Below are positions 7,312 to 16,560 of a stretch of DNA of 50,459 nucleotides, one piece after another. Position 1 is the first letter of the stretch, and each line of letters starts with the position of its first letter. The stretch covers positions 1-50,459 of the forward strand of contig CADBXE010000016.1 in the NCBI GenBank assembly GCA_902798595.1. The letters run 5' to 3'. The position numbers and the translations under genes were made by a program. The notes beneath the pieces were generated by a model. It saw only the letters and a program-made list of their open reading frames with translations. It was not told the origin of the DNA and ran no database searches. This DNA comes from an uncultured Erysipelotrichaceae bacterium (lineage in GTDB: Bacteria; Bacillota_I; Bacilli_A; RFN20; CAG-826).

Positions 7312-9387
7312 ATGGCACGCGAATATGATCTAGCACATACACGCAATATCGGTATCATGGCTCACATCGATGCTGGTAAAACCACAACAACCGAACGTAT
7401 TCTCTACTTCACTGGTAAAATCCACAAAATCGGCGAAACCCACGAAGGTAGCGCAACGATGGACTGGATGGAACAAGAACAAGAAAGAGGTATTACAATT
7501 ACCAGTGCTGCGACAACCGCAACATGGAAAGGTAATCGTATTAACATCATCGACACTCCTGGACACGTCGACTTCACAGTCGAAGTTGAAAGATCCTTAC
7601 GTGTCTTAGACGGTGCTATCACAGTCTTAGACGGTAAGAACGGTGTCGAACCACAAACTGAAACAGTTTGGAGACAAGGTTCCAAATATGGTGTCCCACG
7701 TATCGTCTTCGTTAACAAACTTGACGCTATCGGTGCGGACTACGAAATGTCTGTTCGTTCCTTAAGAGAACGTTTAGGCGCTAATGCGGAAGCTGTCCAA
7801 TACCCAATCGGCATTGAATCATCCTTAAAAGGTTGGATCGATGTCATTACACAAAAAGCGTATGTCTACGCCTCTGATGTGAACGAAGAACCACACGAAG
7901 TTCCAGTTCCAGAAGAATACAAAGACAAACTTGTCGAACTCAGACAAAAATTATTCGAAGCTTTATCTAACTTCGATGAAGACATCTTGATGATGGTCTT
8001 AGAAGGTCAAGAACCAGACGAAGAAACAACAAAAGCTGTCATTCGTAAAGCAGTCTTAACTGGTGAATTCCACCCAGTCTTCTGCGGTTCTGCCTACAAG
8101 AATAAAAACGTTCAACCTTTATTAGATGGTGTTATTGACTACTTACCATCCCCATTAGATATCGCTCACGCTAAAGGTACAGATGATCGTGGCAATGAAG
8201 TTACATGCGAACCAGATGACAATGCTCCTCTTGCTTGCTTAGCCTTCAAAATTGCTACTGACCCATTCATTGGCCGTTTAGCCTATGTCCGTGTCTATAG
8301 TGGTACATTACAATCCGGTAGTTACGTTTATAACTCCACCAAAGGTGTGAAAGAAAGAATCGGACGTGTCGTCCTTATGCACTCCAATCACCGTCAAGAA
8401 GTCGATGCACTTCACGCTGGTGACATCGGTGCGGTCGTCGGTCTCAAACAAACCATTACTGGTGATACACTCTGCGAAGTCGGTAAAACCGTCGTCTTAG
8501 AGAAGATGGAATTCCCAGCTCCAGTTATCGAAGAAGCTGTCGAACCAAAGACCAAAGCCGACCAAGAAAAGATGAACATCGCTCTTCAAAAGCTCGCTGA
8601 AGAAGACCCAACATTCCGTGTGAGAACAAACCCAGAAACAGGTCAAACCTTAATCGCTGGTGTTGGTGAATTACACTTAGACATTATCGTCGACAGAATG
8701 AAGAGAGAATTCGGCGTTCAAGTTAACGTTGGTGCTCCACAAGTTGAATACCGCGAAACAATTAGAGCCGAAGGTGAATGCGAAGGTAAATACATCCGTC
8801 AAAGTGGTGGTCGTGGTCAATATGGTCACGTCTGGATCCGCTTCGAACCAAACGAAGGCAAAGGCTTTGAATTCGTCGATGCCATCGTTGGTGGTACTGT
8901 TCCTAGAGAATACATTAAGCCAACTGAAGACGGCTTAAGAGATGCTCTCAATAGGGGCATGATCGCTGGTTTCCCAGTAATCGATATCAAAGCTACTCTC
9001 TATGATGGTAGTTACCACGATGTCGACTCTAGTGAAGCCGCTTACAAGATTGCTGCATCTATGGCTCTCAAAGAAGCAGCTAAGAAATGTCAACCAGTTA
9101 TCCTCGAACCAATCATGAAGATCGAAGTTACTGTCCCAGAACAATATTATGGTGACGTTATCGGCGATATCTCCAGAAGAAGAGGTCAAATGACTGGTGA
9201 AAGCCAAAGAGCCAATGCCAAGATTATCGAGGCGGAAGTTCCATTGAGCGAAATGTTTGGTTACGTTACCGACTTACGTAGCATGACTCAAGGTAGAGGC
9301 AACTACGTCATGCAATTCGATCACTACGGTGAAACACCAAGATACGTTCAAGAAGAAATCTTAAAGAAAGCGGGAGTCGCCCGCTAA
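7312..9387 (+). CDS. fusA: Elongation factor G
   Basis: EF-G is the GTPase that drives translocation on the ribosome and, with RRF, ribosome recycling. It has 691 residues, the normal length. The G motifs are clear: [19 protein letters not shown] (G1), [11 protein letters not shown] (G2), DTPGHVDFT (G3), NKLD (G4) and CGSA (G5). Domains II-V follow, with the [16 protein letters not shown] block of domain IV and the C-terminal [16 protein letters not shown]. It starts 20 bases after rpsG. A GC-rich hairpin (AGCGGG/CCCGCT, 9369-9385) overlaps the stop codon without a T tract. tuf is next but seems to have its own promoter. Confidence 0.98.
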   Translation: MAREYDLAHTRNIGIMAHIDAGKTTTTERILYFTGKIHKIGETHEGSATMDWMEQEQERGITITSAATTATWKGNRINIIDTPGHVDFTVEVERSLRVLDGAITVLDGKNGVEPQTETVWRQGSKYGVPRIVFVNKLDAIGADYEMSVRSLRERLGANAEAVQYPIGIESSLKGWIDVITQKAYVYASDVNEEPHEVPVPEEYKDKLVELRQKLFEALSNFDEDILMMVLEGQEPDEETTKAVIRKAVLTGEFHPVFCGSAYKNKNVQPLLDGVIDYLPSPLDIAHAKGTDDRGNEVTCEPDDNAPLACLAFKIATDPFIGRLAYVRVYSGTLQSGSYVYNSTKGVKERIGRVVLMHSNHRQEVDALHAGDIGAVVGLKQTITGDTLCEVGKTVVLEKMEFPAPVIEEAVEPKTKADQEKMNIALQKLAEEDPTFRVRTNPETGQTLIAGVGELHLDIIVDRMKREFGVQVNVGAPQVEYRETIRAEGECEGKYIRQSGGRGQYGHVWIRFEPNEGKGFEFVDAIVGGTVPREYIKPTEDGLRDALNRGMIAGFPVIDIKATLYDGSYHDVDSSEAAYKIAASMALKEAAKKCQPVILEPIMKIEVTVPEQYYGDVIGDISRRRGQMTGESQRANAKIIEAEVPLSEMFGYVTDLRSMTQGRGNYVMQFDHYGETPRYVQEEILKKAGVAR

Positions 9388-9415
9388 AAAACAAATGTGT
9401 AATATCTAATTGATA

Positions 9416-9444
9416 TTGCACGAAAAAAATAAATGCTATATTAT
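9416..9444 (+). promoter_or_regulatory. Promoter of tuf
   Basis: TTGCAC (9416-9421), 17 bases, TATTAT (9439-9444), with an overlapping alternative extended element TGC-TATATT (9434-9442). An inverted repeat GTGTAATATC/GATATTGCAC (about 9397-9421) overlaps the -35 element and might be regulatory. Confidence 0.6.
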
Positions 9445-9494
9445 GATTTCGTTGCAAAACTTGTTATTAACGAAAGAAAGGAGATTTCAATTTT

Positions 9495-10542
9495 ATGGCA
9501 AAACAACATTTTGACAGAAGTAAACAACACGTCAATATCGGTACCATCGGTCACGTTGACCACGGCAAAACAACATTAACAGCCGCTATTACATCTGTCT
9601 TAGCAAAGAAAGGTGGCGCAGTCAAAACTGATTACAACCAAATCGACTCCGCTCCAGAAGAAAAAGCCCGTGGTATTACAATTAACACCGCACACATTGA
9701 ATATCAAACAGCAACAAGACACTATGCCCACGTTGACTGCCCAGGACACGCTGACTACGTCAAGAACATGATTACTGGTGCTGCTCAAATGGATGGTGCT
9801 ATCCTCGTTGTTGCAGGTACTGATGGTGTTATGAGTCGGTGTCCCATACATCGTTGTGTTCATCAATAAAACAGACTTAGTCGATGATCCAGAATTATTA
9901 GACTTAGTCGAAATGGACGTTCGTGAATTATTAAGTTCCTATGGTTTCCCAGGCGATGAAGTCCCAGTCATCCGTGGTTCCGCAAGAGCCGCCCTTGATG
10001 GTGATCCAGCCGCTGAAAAAGCTATCGAAGAATTAATGGATGCTTGCGATTCCTACATCCCAGCTCCAGCTCGTGAAAACGACAAACCATTCTTATTAGC
10101 TATCGAAGACGTCATGACCATCTCCGGTCGTGGTACCGTCGTTACAGGCCGTGTCGAAAGAGGCCAAGCTAAATTAGGTGATGCCGTCGAAATCGTCGGT
10201 ATCAAACCAACACAAAACTCTGTTATTACAGGTCTTGAATCCTTCCGTAAGATTCTTGACTACGCCGAAGCCGGTGACAACGTTGGCGTCTTATTAAGAG
10301 GTATCAACCGTGACCAAGTCGAACGTGGCCAAGTCTTAGCAAAACCAGGAACAGTTACTCCACACAGTAAGTTCAAAGGTCAAGTCTACGTTTTGACAAA
10401 AGAAGAAGGTGGCCGTCACACAGCTTTCTTAAGCAACTACCGTCCACAATTCTACTTCCGTACAACCGACGTCACAGGTGTTATCACACTTCCTGGTGGC
10501 AGAACCGTTGGTGCTGGTACAGTCGCTGAAATTCTCAAGTAA
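9495..10542 (+). pseudogene. tuf: Elongation factor Tu gene with two internal deletions
   Basis: This encodes EF-Tu, which delivers aminoacyl-tRNA to the ribosome, but the reading frame is broken. Frame one runs 9495-9833 with a normal start ([43 protein letters not shown]) and ends at DGVM. Homologues then have PQTREHILLARQ; here a single A (9834) joins directly to [14 protein letters not shown] in another frame. About 35 bases are therefore missing, including the catalytic-site His of TREHI. A second gap near 10493 joins [11 protein letters not shown] to [15 protein letters not shown], dropping about 34 residues of domain 3 in frame. With both losses restored the protein would be about 395 residues, the normal length. 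As sequenced it cannot make a functional EF-Tu. Either an intact copy lies elsewhere or the assembly is wrong. Confidence 0.9.
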
Positions 10543-10562
10543 TTTCACTAAACCAAACAATC

Positions 10563-10593
10563 AAAAACTCATCTGTCAAAGGATGAGTTTTTT
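10563..10593 (+). terminator. Terminator after tuf
   Basis: AAAAACTCATC pairs with GATGAGTTTTT around an eight-base loop, ending in T. Confidence 0.9.
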
Positions 10594-10608
10594 GTTGTTT
10601 ATCAAATG

Positions 10609-10619
10609 TGTGCTATATT
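10609..10619 (+). promoter_or_regulatory. Extended -10 promoter giving a leaderless RDD transcript
   Basis: TGTGC-TATATT (TATATT at 10614-10619) with TTGTTG 16 bases upstream (10592-10597). The predicted transcription start, about seven bases after the -10, falls on the ATG at 10626. Confidence 0.6.
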
Positions 10620-10625
10620 AATAGC

Positions 10626-11756
10626 ATGGTAGATAAATCTAATAGACCAATCGAACAATATCAATTACCAAAAATGGTGAGCAGAATCGGCGCTGCTGCT
10701 TTAGATTTGGCGATTTATATATTATTATCCTTAATTATTTTTACTATCGCGGGCGTGATAGTAGGCAAAAGCGGTACGAGTTATAGTAACGCTAACGCAT
10801 TAATTGATGAACACATTAAGTATTCAAAGCTCGCTAAGGAAGATGAAAAAAATGGTTATGTTGCCTATAGTGGTAACGATATCCTTGCTTTAAACGAAGA
10901 TAATCAATCCTTGATTATTGAACGAGTTTCTTATTTCTATTGTTCCTATTTAACTGGTAATAACATTCAAGAAGGCTTAAAAGCTTCTTTGGATACTGAT
11001 AAAGAAATCAAAATCAATGGTAACTACTATTTGCCAGAAAACTATTACACAGCGTCCTTCTTTAATGAAGAAGTATTAGGCTTACCTAAGCCAGGAGAAA
11101 TCGGTCATAGTGATTATTTCCTTTATCAAAAAAACGGGGAAGAAAATGACTACACCAAAATTGGCGTTATAAGCCCTGATTTTATTGAGGAAGTACAAAC
11201 AACTGGGGGCAAGGCAAAACGCCTTAAAAACGAGTTAGGATTAACGAAAAAGTTGAATGATATGTATAGTGATGCGATTAAAGTCTTCTATAATCAAAAA
11301 TCCATTAGAAAGGCTAATGATACGATTAAGAATACGAATATCGTTTTGATGCTGATTTCATTCTTACCAACATTCTTAATTTTCTATGTCTTATTACCTT
11401 TATTATCTCCATTTGGACAAACCATTGGTAAACGTATTCTTTCATTGGGTGTCACTGATGATAAAGGTTACTTAGTAAAGAAGTGGAGGACTCTTCTTAG
11501 AGCCGTACCTTTACTAGGCTTAATTATTTATATTTGTTTAATTAATAGCCTCTATTACCAATTATTAGTGGCGATGTTCTTACTCCTTGTTTCTATGGGT
11601 ATACTAGTCTTTACTCCACGTCGACGTGCTTTGCACGATATCGTCGCAGGTACCGCTGTTATTAAACTTGAAAAGAATAGTGTAATCTATGAAGATGAAG
11701 CCCATTATGAACAAGCTTTATTAGTAATGAAAGAAAGAGACGAACACCATGGCTAA
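10626..11756 (+). CDS. RDD family membrane protein
   Basis: This 376-residue integral membrane protein carries the RDD pattern. The conserved Arg and Asp are in the first helix (SRIGAAALDLAIYILLSLIIF). After a large, probably extracytoplasmic loop of about 200 residues come further helices with GQTIGKRILSLGVTD and the C-terminal RRRALHDIVAGTAVI. RDD proteins are often linked to transport, but no reaction is established for this subgroup. ATG 10626 is used because the GTG at 10608 lies inside the promoter. There is no ribosome-binding site, suggesting leaderless translation. It overlaps the next RDD gene by eight bases, so the two may form a hetero-oligomer. Confidence 0.82.
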   Translation: MVDKSNRPIEQYQLPKMVSRIGAAALDLAIYILLSLIIFTIAGVIVGKSGTSYSNANALIDEHIKYSKLAKEDEKNGYVAYSGNDILALNEDNQSLIIERVSYFYCSYLTGNNIQEGLKASLDTDKEIKINGNYYLPENYYTASFFNEEVLGLPKPGEIGHSDYFLYQKNGEENDYTKIGVISPDFIEEVQTTGGKAKRLKNELGLTKKLNDMYSDAIKVFYNQKSIRKANDTIKNTNIVLMLISFLPTFLIFYVLLPLLSPFGQTIGKRILSLGVTDDKGYLVKKWRTLLRAVPLLGLIIYICLINSLYYQLLVAMFLLLVSMGILVFTPRRRALHDIVAGTAVIKLEKNSVIYEDEAHYEQALLVMKERDEHHG

Positions 11757-12915
11757 AGTCAAAAACATTGTTAATGCGCCTCTATTCTCTAGAACATTCG
11801 CGGCGATTATTGATCTCGTCCTCGTCATCTTTATAGGAGCGGGTATCTTTTTAGGTATATCCACTTTAGCGAGCAACATTAATCCTGCGAAAGGTTATAA
11901 GGATGATTATAATCAGACCATTGTTGATTCTGGCTTAATGAAACTAGAAAAAAATGTCCTTGTTCCTTATGAATATGATAATTATTCAAATTATCAGGAA
12001 CAGTTTTATAACTTCTATCACGAGTATTATTTTAAGGAAGTAAACAAGAATCAAGAAGACTACGATATCTATTGGTTTAACATCTTTATTTATGGTCAAC
12101 AAGATGGCTTGAATAAGTATACTCAAAAAGAGTTAGACGCTCGTCCAAGTTTAGTCAAAATAGTGGGTCCAACATTATTTACTTATTCTCTTGATGGTGA
12201 AACACCTAAATACAATGAATTCGCTATTCCAGTAGTCAGTGAAAATGGCACAAAACCATTAACGGACGCTGGCAAAAAACAGCTCAGACAGTATTTTTAT
12301 ATGAGCGATGATGAAGTAAAAGAGAGTGAAAAGGGTGCAACGCTTAGATATGTCTATTATTACGCTTTAAGTGATCTCACATCCTTATCTAAACTACAAA
12401 ATGATTACAACAAATACGCTTTATATGGTGTGACTTTGCCATTAGTAATCACGATTATTTTATCGTTCTCTATTTTCTATTTTGTCATCCCATTATTCTT
12501 CAAAAATGGTGAGACAATTGGTAAGAAAGTCATGCACATATGCCTTGTAAATAAACTTGGCTATCAATATAAAAGAGTGCAGTTATTACCAAGAGTCTTG
12601 TTCCCAATGTTATTTACCATAATTGTGGTATTTTTTGCCGGTTTTTCCATTTGGGCCTTCGCTGGAGTCTCGTTATTCATCCTCGCTTCATTCCTCTTTG
12701 TGGTCTTCACAAAAGATAATAAAGCCCTTCATGATTTTCTCGCTGGAACCTTAGTGGTGGACGCTAGAGCATCCACTTGGTTTGATAATATAAATGACGA
12801 ATTAGAAGCGGAAAAAGATGTCGAGGATTACGTCAATAAAGTACAAGCAAATCGCGACTCTTTAAACGAGGAAAATATCGTCTATACTAACCCACATTTT
12901 AAAGACAAAAAATAA
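11749..12915 (+). CDS. RDD family membrane protein (second of tandem pair)
   Basis: This 388-residue protein has the same layout as its upstream neighbour: a first helix with RTFAAIIDLVLVIFIGAGIF, a large polar Tyr-rich loop of about 180 residues, helices flanking NGETIGKKVMHICLVNKLG, and the closing KALHDFLAGTLVVDA motif. The pair are diverged paralogues from a tandem duplication. A charged cytoplasmic tail follows the last helix. The eight-base overlap with the preceding gene implies coupled translation. The substrate is unknown. The large loop between helix 1 and helix 2 is unusual, since most RDD proteins are compact, and could bind a ligand outside the cell. Confidence 0.82.
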   Translation: MAKVKNIVNAPLFSRTFAAIIDLVLVIFIGAGIFLGISTLASNINPAKGYKDDYNQTIVDSGLMKLEKNVLVPYEYDNYSNYQEQFYNFYHEYYFKEVNKNQEDYDIYWFNIFIYGQQDGLNKYTQKELDARPSLVKIVGPTLFTYSLDGETPKYNEFAIPVVSENGTKPLTDAGKKQLRQYFYMSDDEVKESEKGATLRYVYYYALSDLTSLSKLQNDYNKYALYGVTLPLVITIILSFSIFYFVIPLFFKNGETIGKKVMHICLVNKLGYQYKRVQLLPRVLFPMLFTIIVVFFAGFSIWAFAGVSLFILASFLFVVFTKDNKALHDFLAGTLVVDARASTWFDNINDELEAEKDVEDYVNKVQANRDSLNEENIVYTNPHFKDKK

Positions 12916-12975
12916 CACCGATTTTTGACCTATATATAGTTTTTTAATAAAAACTTTATTAGTCTCTTTTTCTTG

Positions 12976-12984
12976 TGCTAATAT
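12976..12984 (+). promoter_or_regulatory. Extended -10 promoter of the ABC importer operon
   Basis: TGC-TAATAT (TAATAT at 12979-12984) in the context TTGTGC, the same extended -10 form as plsX, with about 33 bases from the predicted start of transcription to the ATG. A TATAAT at 13005-13010 overlaps the ribosome-binding-site region and is less likely to be used. Confidence 0.5.
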
Positions 12985-13024
12985 AAAGGCGTGAACTTCT
13001 AGCATATAATTAGGAGGAATTTAT

Positions 13025-14482
13025 ATGGAAGTAAGAATCGAACATCTTACTAAAACTTTTATTGGTAAGAAAGGTTCTCAAACTACCGCTGTTAACGACA
13101 TGTCTTTTGTCGTGCCTGATGGTAAGCTTGTAGGCCTTCTCGGTCCATCTGGTTGTGGTAAATCAACAACTCTTTACATGATTGCTGGTCTCCATAAACC
13201 AACTGATGGCAAAATCTGGTTTGGTGATGAAGACGTCACTTCTGTTCCACCAGAAAATAGAGGCATTGGTTTAGTTTTCCAAAACTATGCCTTATACCCA
13301 CATTTCTCAGTGAAACAAAATATCACCTTCCCATTGGACAACGTCCGTTTCCCTGGACCACTTGACGCAAATAAGACAAGGGTCAACGAAGCTAAATCTG
13401 CTTTAAAGAGAGCGATGAAAGCTAACGAAGGAGTGGAAGAAGCGCAAAAAGAACTTGAAGAAGCCCAAAAGGCTCTTGAAGAAGCCACTAAAGCTCTTGA
13501 GGAATTAAAGACTGCTGATCCAAAGAAATACAAAGAAGTAACTAAAACCCGTTTATCAAAAGTCGAAAAGGACGCCATTGCACATAAGATGGCGCGTTTA
13601 GTCGATATTGAGCCATACTTAGAAAGAAAGCCACGTGAACTATCCGGTGGTCAACAACAACGTGTTGCTATCGCGCGTGCCCTTGCTAAGACACCACGTG
13701 TTTTGTTATTAGACGAACCATTATCTAACTTAGACGCTCGTTTAAGATTACAGACTCGTGAAGAAATTAGAAGAATTCAAAAAGAAACTGGCATTACCAC
13801 AATCTTCGTTACACACGACCAAGAAGAAGCGATGTCCATTTCCGATGTTATCGTCGTTATGAACTTCGGTGTCATTCAACAAATCGATGCTCCACAAACA
13901 GTTTATGATGAACCAGTTAACTTATTCGTTGCTAAATTCTTAGGTTCACCAGCGATTAACGTTTTCGATGGTGAAATCAAAGGTGGCAAACTTTACATCG
14001 ATGGTAAAGTCTTCGATACAGGCAAAGAATATGAAGGTGAATACCACGGCAAGGTGAAGAAAGAAAAGACCGTCGTTAAAGGTACAGACTTATCCTTAGA
14101 CGATTATCTTGCTGACTTAAACAAACACCCAGAAAGAAAAGAAGGCAAAAATGAAGAAGAAATTCATGCCTTAGAAAATCCTGAATTAGAAAACGTCGAA
14201 TATGAAGAAGAAGTGGTGAAGAAAGACAGAACCGTTAAGATTGGTATCCGTCCTGAAGCTTTCACCATTGACCCAAAAGGCGGCGTTCCAGTGGTTGTTG
14301 AATATGTCCAAAGAGTGGGACGTGACGTTTCCATGATTGGTCAAGTTCACGGTCAAGAAAAGAGTTCATTGAAAATTATTATTCCAGTCGAAAATTGGAA
14401 AGATGTTGAAGGAAAAGATAATGTTAATTTCAAACCAAAACGTTTCTACGTGTTTGAAGAATCTGGAGAAAGGATTAAATAG
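13025..14482 (+). CDS. ABC importer ATPase of MalK/UgpC type with coiled-coil insertion
   Basis: This is the nucleotide-binding subunit that powers the importer encoded downstream. Walker A is GPSGCGKST (residues 40-48), the Q-loop Gln is at 86, the signature LSGGQQQR at 206-213, Walker B VLLLDEP at 226-232 and the H-loop His at 264. It has 485 residues, against roughly 365-375 for a standard MalK/MsmX. The extra length lies in two places. One is a charged helical segment of about 70 residues (110-180) between the Q-loop and signature, with 7-residue repeats of EEAQKAL type, hence a coiled coil. The other is an acidic insertion in the C-terminal regulatory domain (about 340-405) before VKIGIRPEAFTI. 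The mycoplasma UgpC-type ATPases are also enlarged. A strong AGGAGG precedes the start. Confidence 0.9.
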   Translation: MEVRIEHLTKTFIGKKGSQTTAVNDMSFVVPDGKLVGLLGPSGCGKSTTLYMIAGLHKPTDGKIWFGDEDVTSVPPENRGIGLVFQNYALYPHFSVKQNITFPLDNVRFPGPLDANKTRVNEAKSALKRAMKANEGVEEAQKELEEAQKALEEATKALEELKTADPKKYKEVTKTRLSKVEKDAIAHKMARLVDIEPYLERKPRELSGGQQQRVAIARALAKTPRVLLLDEPLSNLDARLRLQTREEIRRIQKETGITTIFVTHDQEEAMSISDVIVVMNFGVIQQIDAPQTVYDEPVNLFVAKFLGSPAINVFDGEIKGGKLYIDGKVFDTGKEYEGEYHGKVKKEKTVVKGTDLSLDDYLADLNKHPERKEGKNEEEIHALENPELENVEYEEEVVKKDRTVKIGIRPEAFTIDPKGGVPVVVEYVQRVGRDVSMIGQVHGQEKSSLKIIIPVENWKDVEGKDNVNFKPKRFYVFEESGERIK

Positions 14483-14498
14483 TTAAGAGTGTTTCTTT

Positions 14499-15584
14499 AT
14501 GGAAAATACTTTGAACAATAATCCAAACGGAATGCAAACAGTTGATTGGGATGCTAAGTTAGAAAGCTTAGGCATTTCAGTTAAAAAAGAGCTTAGAACC
14601 AAGAAGCATGCTTTCATCATGCCAGAATGGGCTAAGGGCTGGATTGCTTTGATTCCGGCTTTAATCTTCTTAATCCTCTTCATGATCTATCCAATCCTCA
14701 ATACATTTGTTATGTCGTTTGTGAACAATTTCTATTGGGTTGGTAACTCAGGTAGTTCATTTGTTATTACAAACTACATCGCTGCACTACAAAATACGAG
14801 AAGCAGTATTCACCTATCTTGGGGTATTGAAAACTATATTAAGGTCTTAACTGACCCAGTGTTCTTGAGAGCATTAGGCAATACTGGCTTAATCGTTATT
14901 ATTTCCGTGCCACTAACAATTGTTATTGGTCTCTTATTAGCGGTCTGTTTAAACGCTATTAAGCCTTTGAAGGGATTGTACCAAACAATCTTCTTCTTAC
15001 CTTACGTCACAAATACTATCGCCTTAGGTATGGTCTTTAACGCCATGTTCTCCTCTTCGGCTGGTAGCTTTATTAACGTATTCCTCCATATGTTTGGTGT
15101 CGATGCGCAACACTGGTTAGATATTTACGCCAACAGATGGAACATGTTCGCTGTTATCGTTATCTATGCGATTTGGAACGGTTTAGCATTTAAGATCTTA
15201 GTCTTTATGTCTGGCTTATCCGCGATTGATAAACAATATTACGATGCAGCGAGAATCGATGGCAGTAGTAAATTTACTATCTTTAGAAAAATTACTGTGC
15301 CACTTTTATCACCACAAATCTTATACATTACCATCACCTCATTCATCGGTGCTTGTAAATCGTATTCACAAGTTATCGCCTTGTTCGGTAGTGGTAGTAA
15401 GAACTTCGGTGGTTCTGACCAATCAGAATGGATTACCGTTGTTGGTTATATTGTTAAATTAATTGACTCAACTGCTGACTCAGCAGCTGGCCGTGGTGCG
15501 GCGGGCTGCGTTATCTTGCTCTTAATCGTTTTAGCGATTACCGTTGTGCAATTCGCAGTCAGTAAGAACAGAGTCCATTACTAG
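14499..15584 (+). CDS. ABC importer permease, MalF/UgpA type
   Basis: This 361-residue membrane subunit has about six helices after a polar N-terminus of roughly 48 residues. The EAA loop that docks on the ATPase is visible as YYDAARIDGSSKFTIFRKITVPLLSP (about residues 248-273, Gly in the usual place). It belongs to the carbohydrate-type (CUT1, UgpA/MalF) permeases. An insertion between helices 1 and 2 (about 83-110, Ser/Asn-rich) lengthens it compared with typical UgpA of about 295 residues. It starts 16 bases after the ATPase gene with only a weak ribosome-binding site, and is followed after 17 bases by its partner permease. Confidence 0.92.
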   Translation: MENTLNNNPNGMQTVDWDAKLESLGISVKKELRTKKHAFIMPEWAKGWIALIPALIFLILFMIYPILNTFVMSFVNNFYWVGNSGSSFVITNYIAALQNTRSSIHLSWGIENYIKVLTDPVFLRALGNTGLIVIISVPLTIVIGLLLAVCLNAIKPLKGLYQTIFFLPYVTNTIALGMVFNAMFSSSAGSFINVFLHMFGVDAQHWLDIYANRWNMFAVIVIYAIWNGLAFKILVFMSGLSAIDKQYYDAARIDGSSKFTIFRKITVPLLSPQILYITITSFIGACKSYSQVIALFGSGSKNFGGSDQSEWITVVGYIVKLIDSTADSAAGRGAAGCVILLLIVLAITVVQFAVSKNRVHY

Positions 15585-15601
15585 AAGGGAGGTAATTTAA
15601 T

Positions 15602-16534
15602 ATGGCTGAACATGAAATATATTTCGCTAGTGAAAAGCAATTAAGAATATATAAGGCTCGTAAAATTATTACCCAAGTCCTTCTTTATTCATTCTTAACA
15701 TTAGTGGGCTTATTTATCTTATTCCCATTCTGGTACATGATTATTACTTCTTTCAAGAGCACTAAAGCTTTCGAAAACGAAGAATTATCAGGTCAATTAG
15801 TTTTCTATTTAAACAGCACCAACTTCTCCTTTGAACAATTTAGTAAAGTTTTCAGAGGTAACTTTAACTTTGGTACATTCTATTTGAATACCATTATCGT
15901 TGCTGTTTTCTCAACTGCCTTTACCGTCGTGACCAGCGTCCTCGCGGCCTTCGCGTTCGCGCGTGTTAACTTTAAAGGTAAAGACATCTTATTCACCATC
16001 CTCTTAGGAACAATGATGGTTCCAGGCGAAATGATGATGATGACAAACTACCAAACCACTCAAATGCTCGGTTGGGCTAATACCTTCGCCGCTTTGATTT
16101 TGGTACACGGTGTTAGTGTTTTCTACATCTTCTATCTTCGTCAAACATTCCAACAAATTCCTAACGAGTTGTTCCTCGCGGCAAAAGTCGATGGTTATGG
16201 GCATTTCCAATACTTATGGAAATGTATGATTCCAATCGCTATGCCAACGATCGTCACAATTTTGATTCTCTCTTTGATGGGTGCGTGGAACGCCTATATC
16301 TGGCCAACACTTGTTGCCTCTGGTAGCAACGCGGTCTTAAAGAATATGGGTATCGACCACAGCATGCTCTTAGTCTCTAACGGCTTAATGAGCCAATTCA
16401 CTGGTGAATTCGCTAACGATATCCCAGCTAGAATTACCGGCTCCTTGTTCGCTACCGTCCCATTATTTATTTTCTTCCTTATCTTTAGAAAATATATTAT
16501 GCGCGGTGTCTCAAGAAGCGGCATCAAAGGTTAA
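15602..16534 (+). CDS. ABC importer permease, MalG/UgpE type
   Basis: This is the second membrane subunit of the importer, 310 residues. It has the N-terminal helix LLYSFLTLVGLFILFPFWYMIITSFKS characteristic of MalG/UgpE proteins and the EAA loop LFLAAKVDGYGHFQYLWKCMIPIAMPTI. The C-terminus ends in RKYIMRGVSRSGIKG, which matches the typical end FxKYIVxGLTAGAVKG. A strong GGGAGG ribosome-binding site precedes it. It should pair with the upstream permease to form the channel over an ATPase dimer. The solute-binding protein gene follows after 26 bases, giving the usual importer gene set in one operon. Confidence 0.93.
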   Translation: MAEHEIYFASEKQLRIYKARKIITQVLLYSFLTLVGLFILFPFWYMIITSFKSTKAFENEELSGQLVFYLNSTNFSFEQFSKVFRGNFNFGTFYLNTIIVAVFSTAFTVVTSVLAAFAFARVNFKGKDILFTILLGTMMVPGEMMMMTNYQTTQMLGWANTFAALILVHGVSVFYIFYLRQTFQQIPNELFLAAKVDGYGHFQYLWKCMIPIAMPTIVTILILSLMGAWNAYIWPTLVASGSNAVLKNMGIDHSMLLVSNGLMSQFTGEFANDIPARITGSLFATVPLFIFFLIFRKYIMRGVSRSGIKG

Positions 16535-16560
16535 TAAAATAATTAGAAAGGAAATTGATT

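Noticed and set aside
7330..7718. Minus-strand open frames opposite fusA and elsewhere
   Set aside because: They mirror real genes on the + strand, lack ribosome-binding sites and show no family signatures.
9369..9385. Hairpin over the fusA stop as a terminator
   Set aside because: It is GC-rich but no T tract follows on the + strand.
9834..9870. Programmed frameshift in tuf
   Set aside because: A frameshift would not remove the 12 conserved residues, and a second in-frame loss exists in domain 3; deletion or assembly error fits better.
13430..13515. Short tandem DNA repeat in the ABC ATPase gene
   Set aside because: The near-repeats follow codons and preserve a heptad pattern, so it is protein coiled coil rather than a DNA repeat element.
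16555..16560. TTG start for the first binding protein
   Set aside because: ATG 16561 has the correct spacing from GAAAGGA and gives a standard lipoprotein signal peptide.
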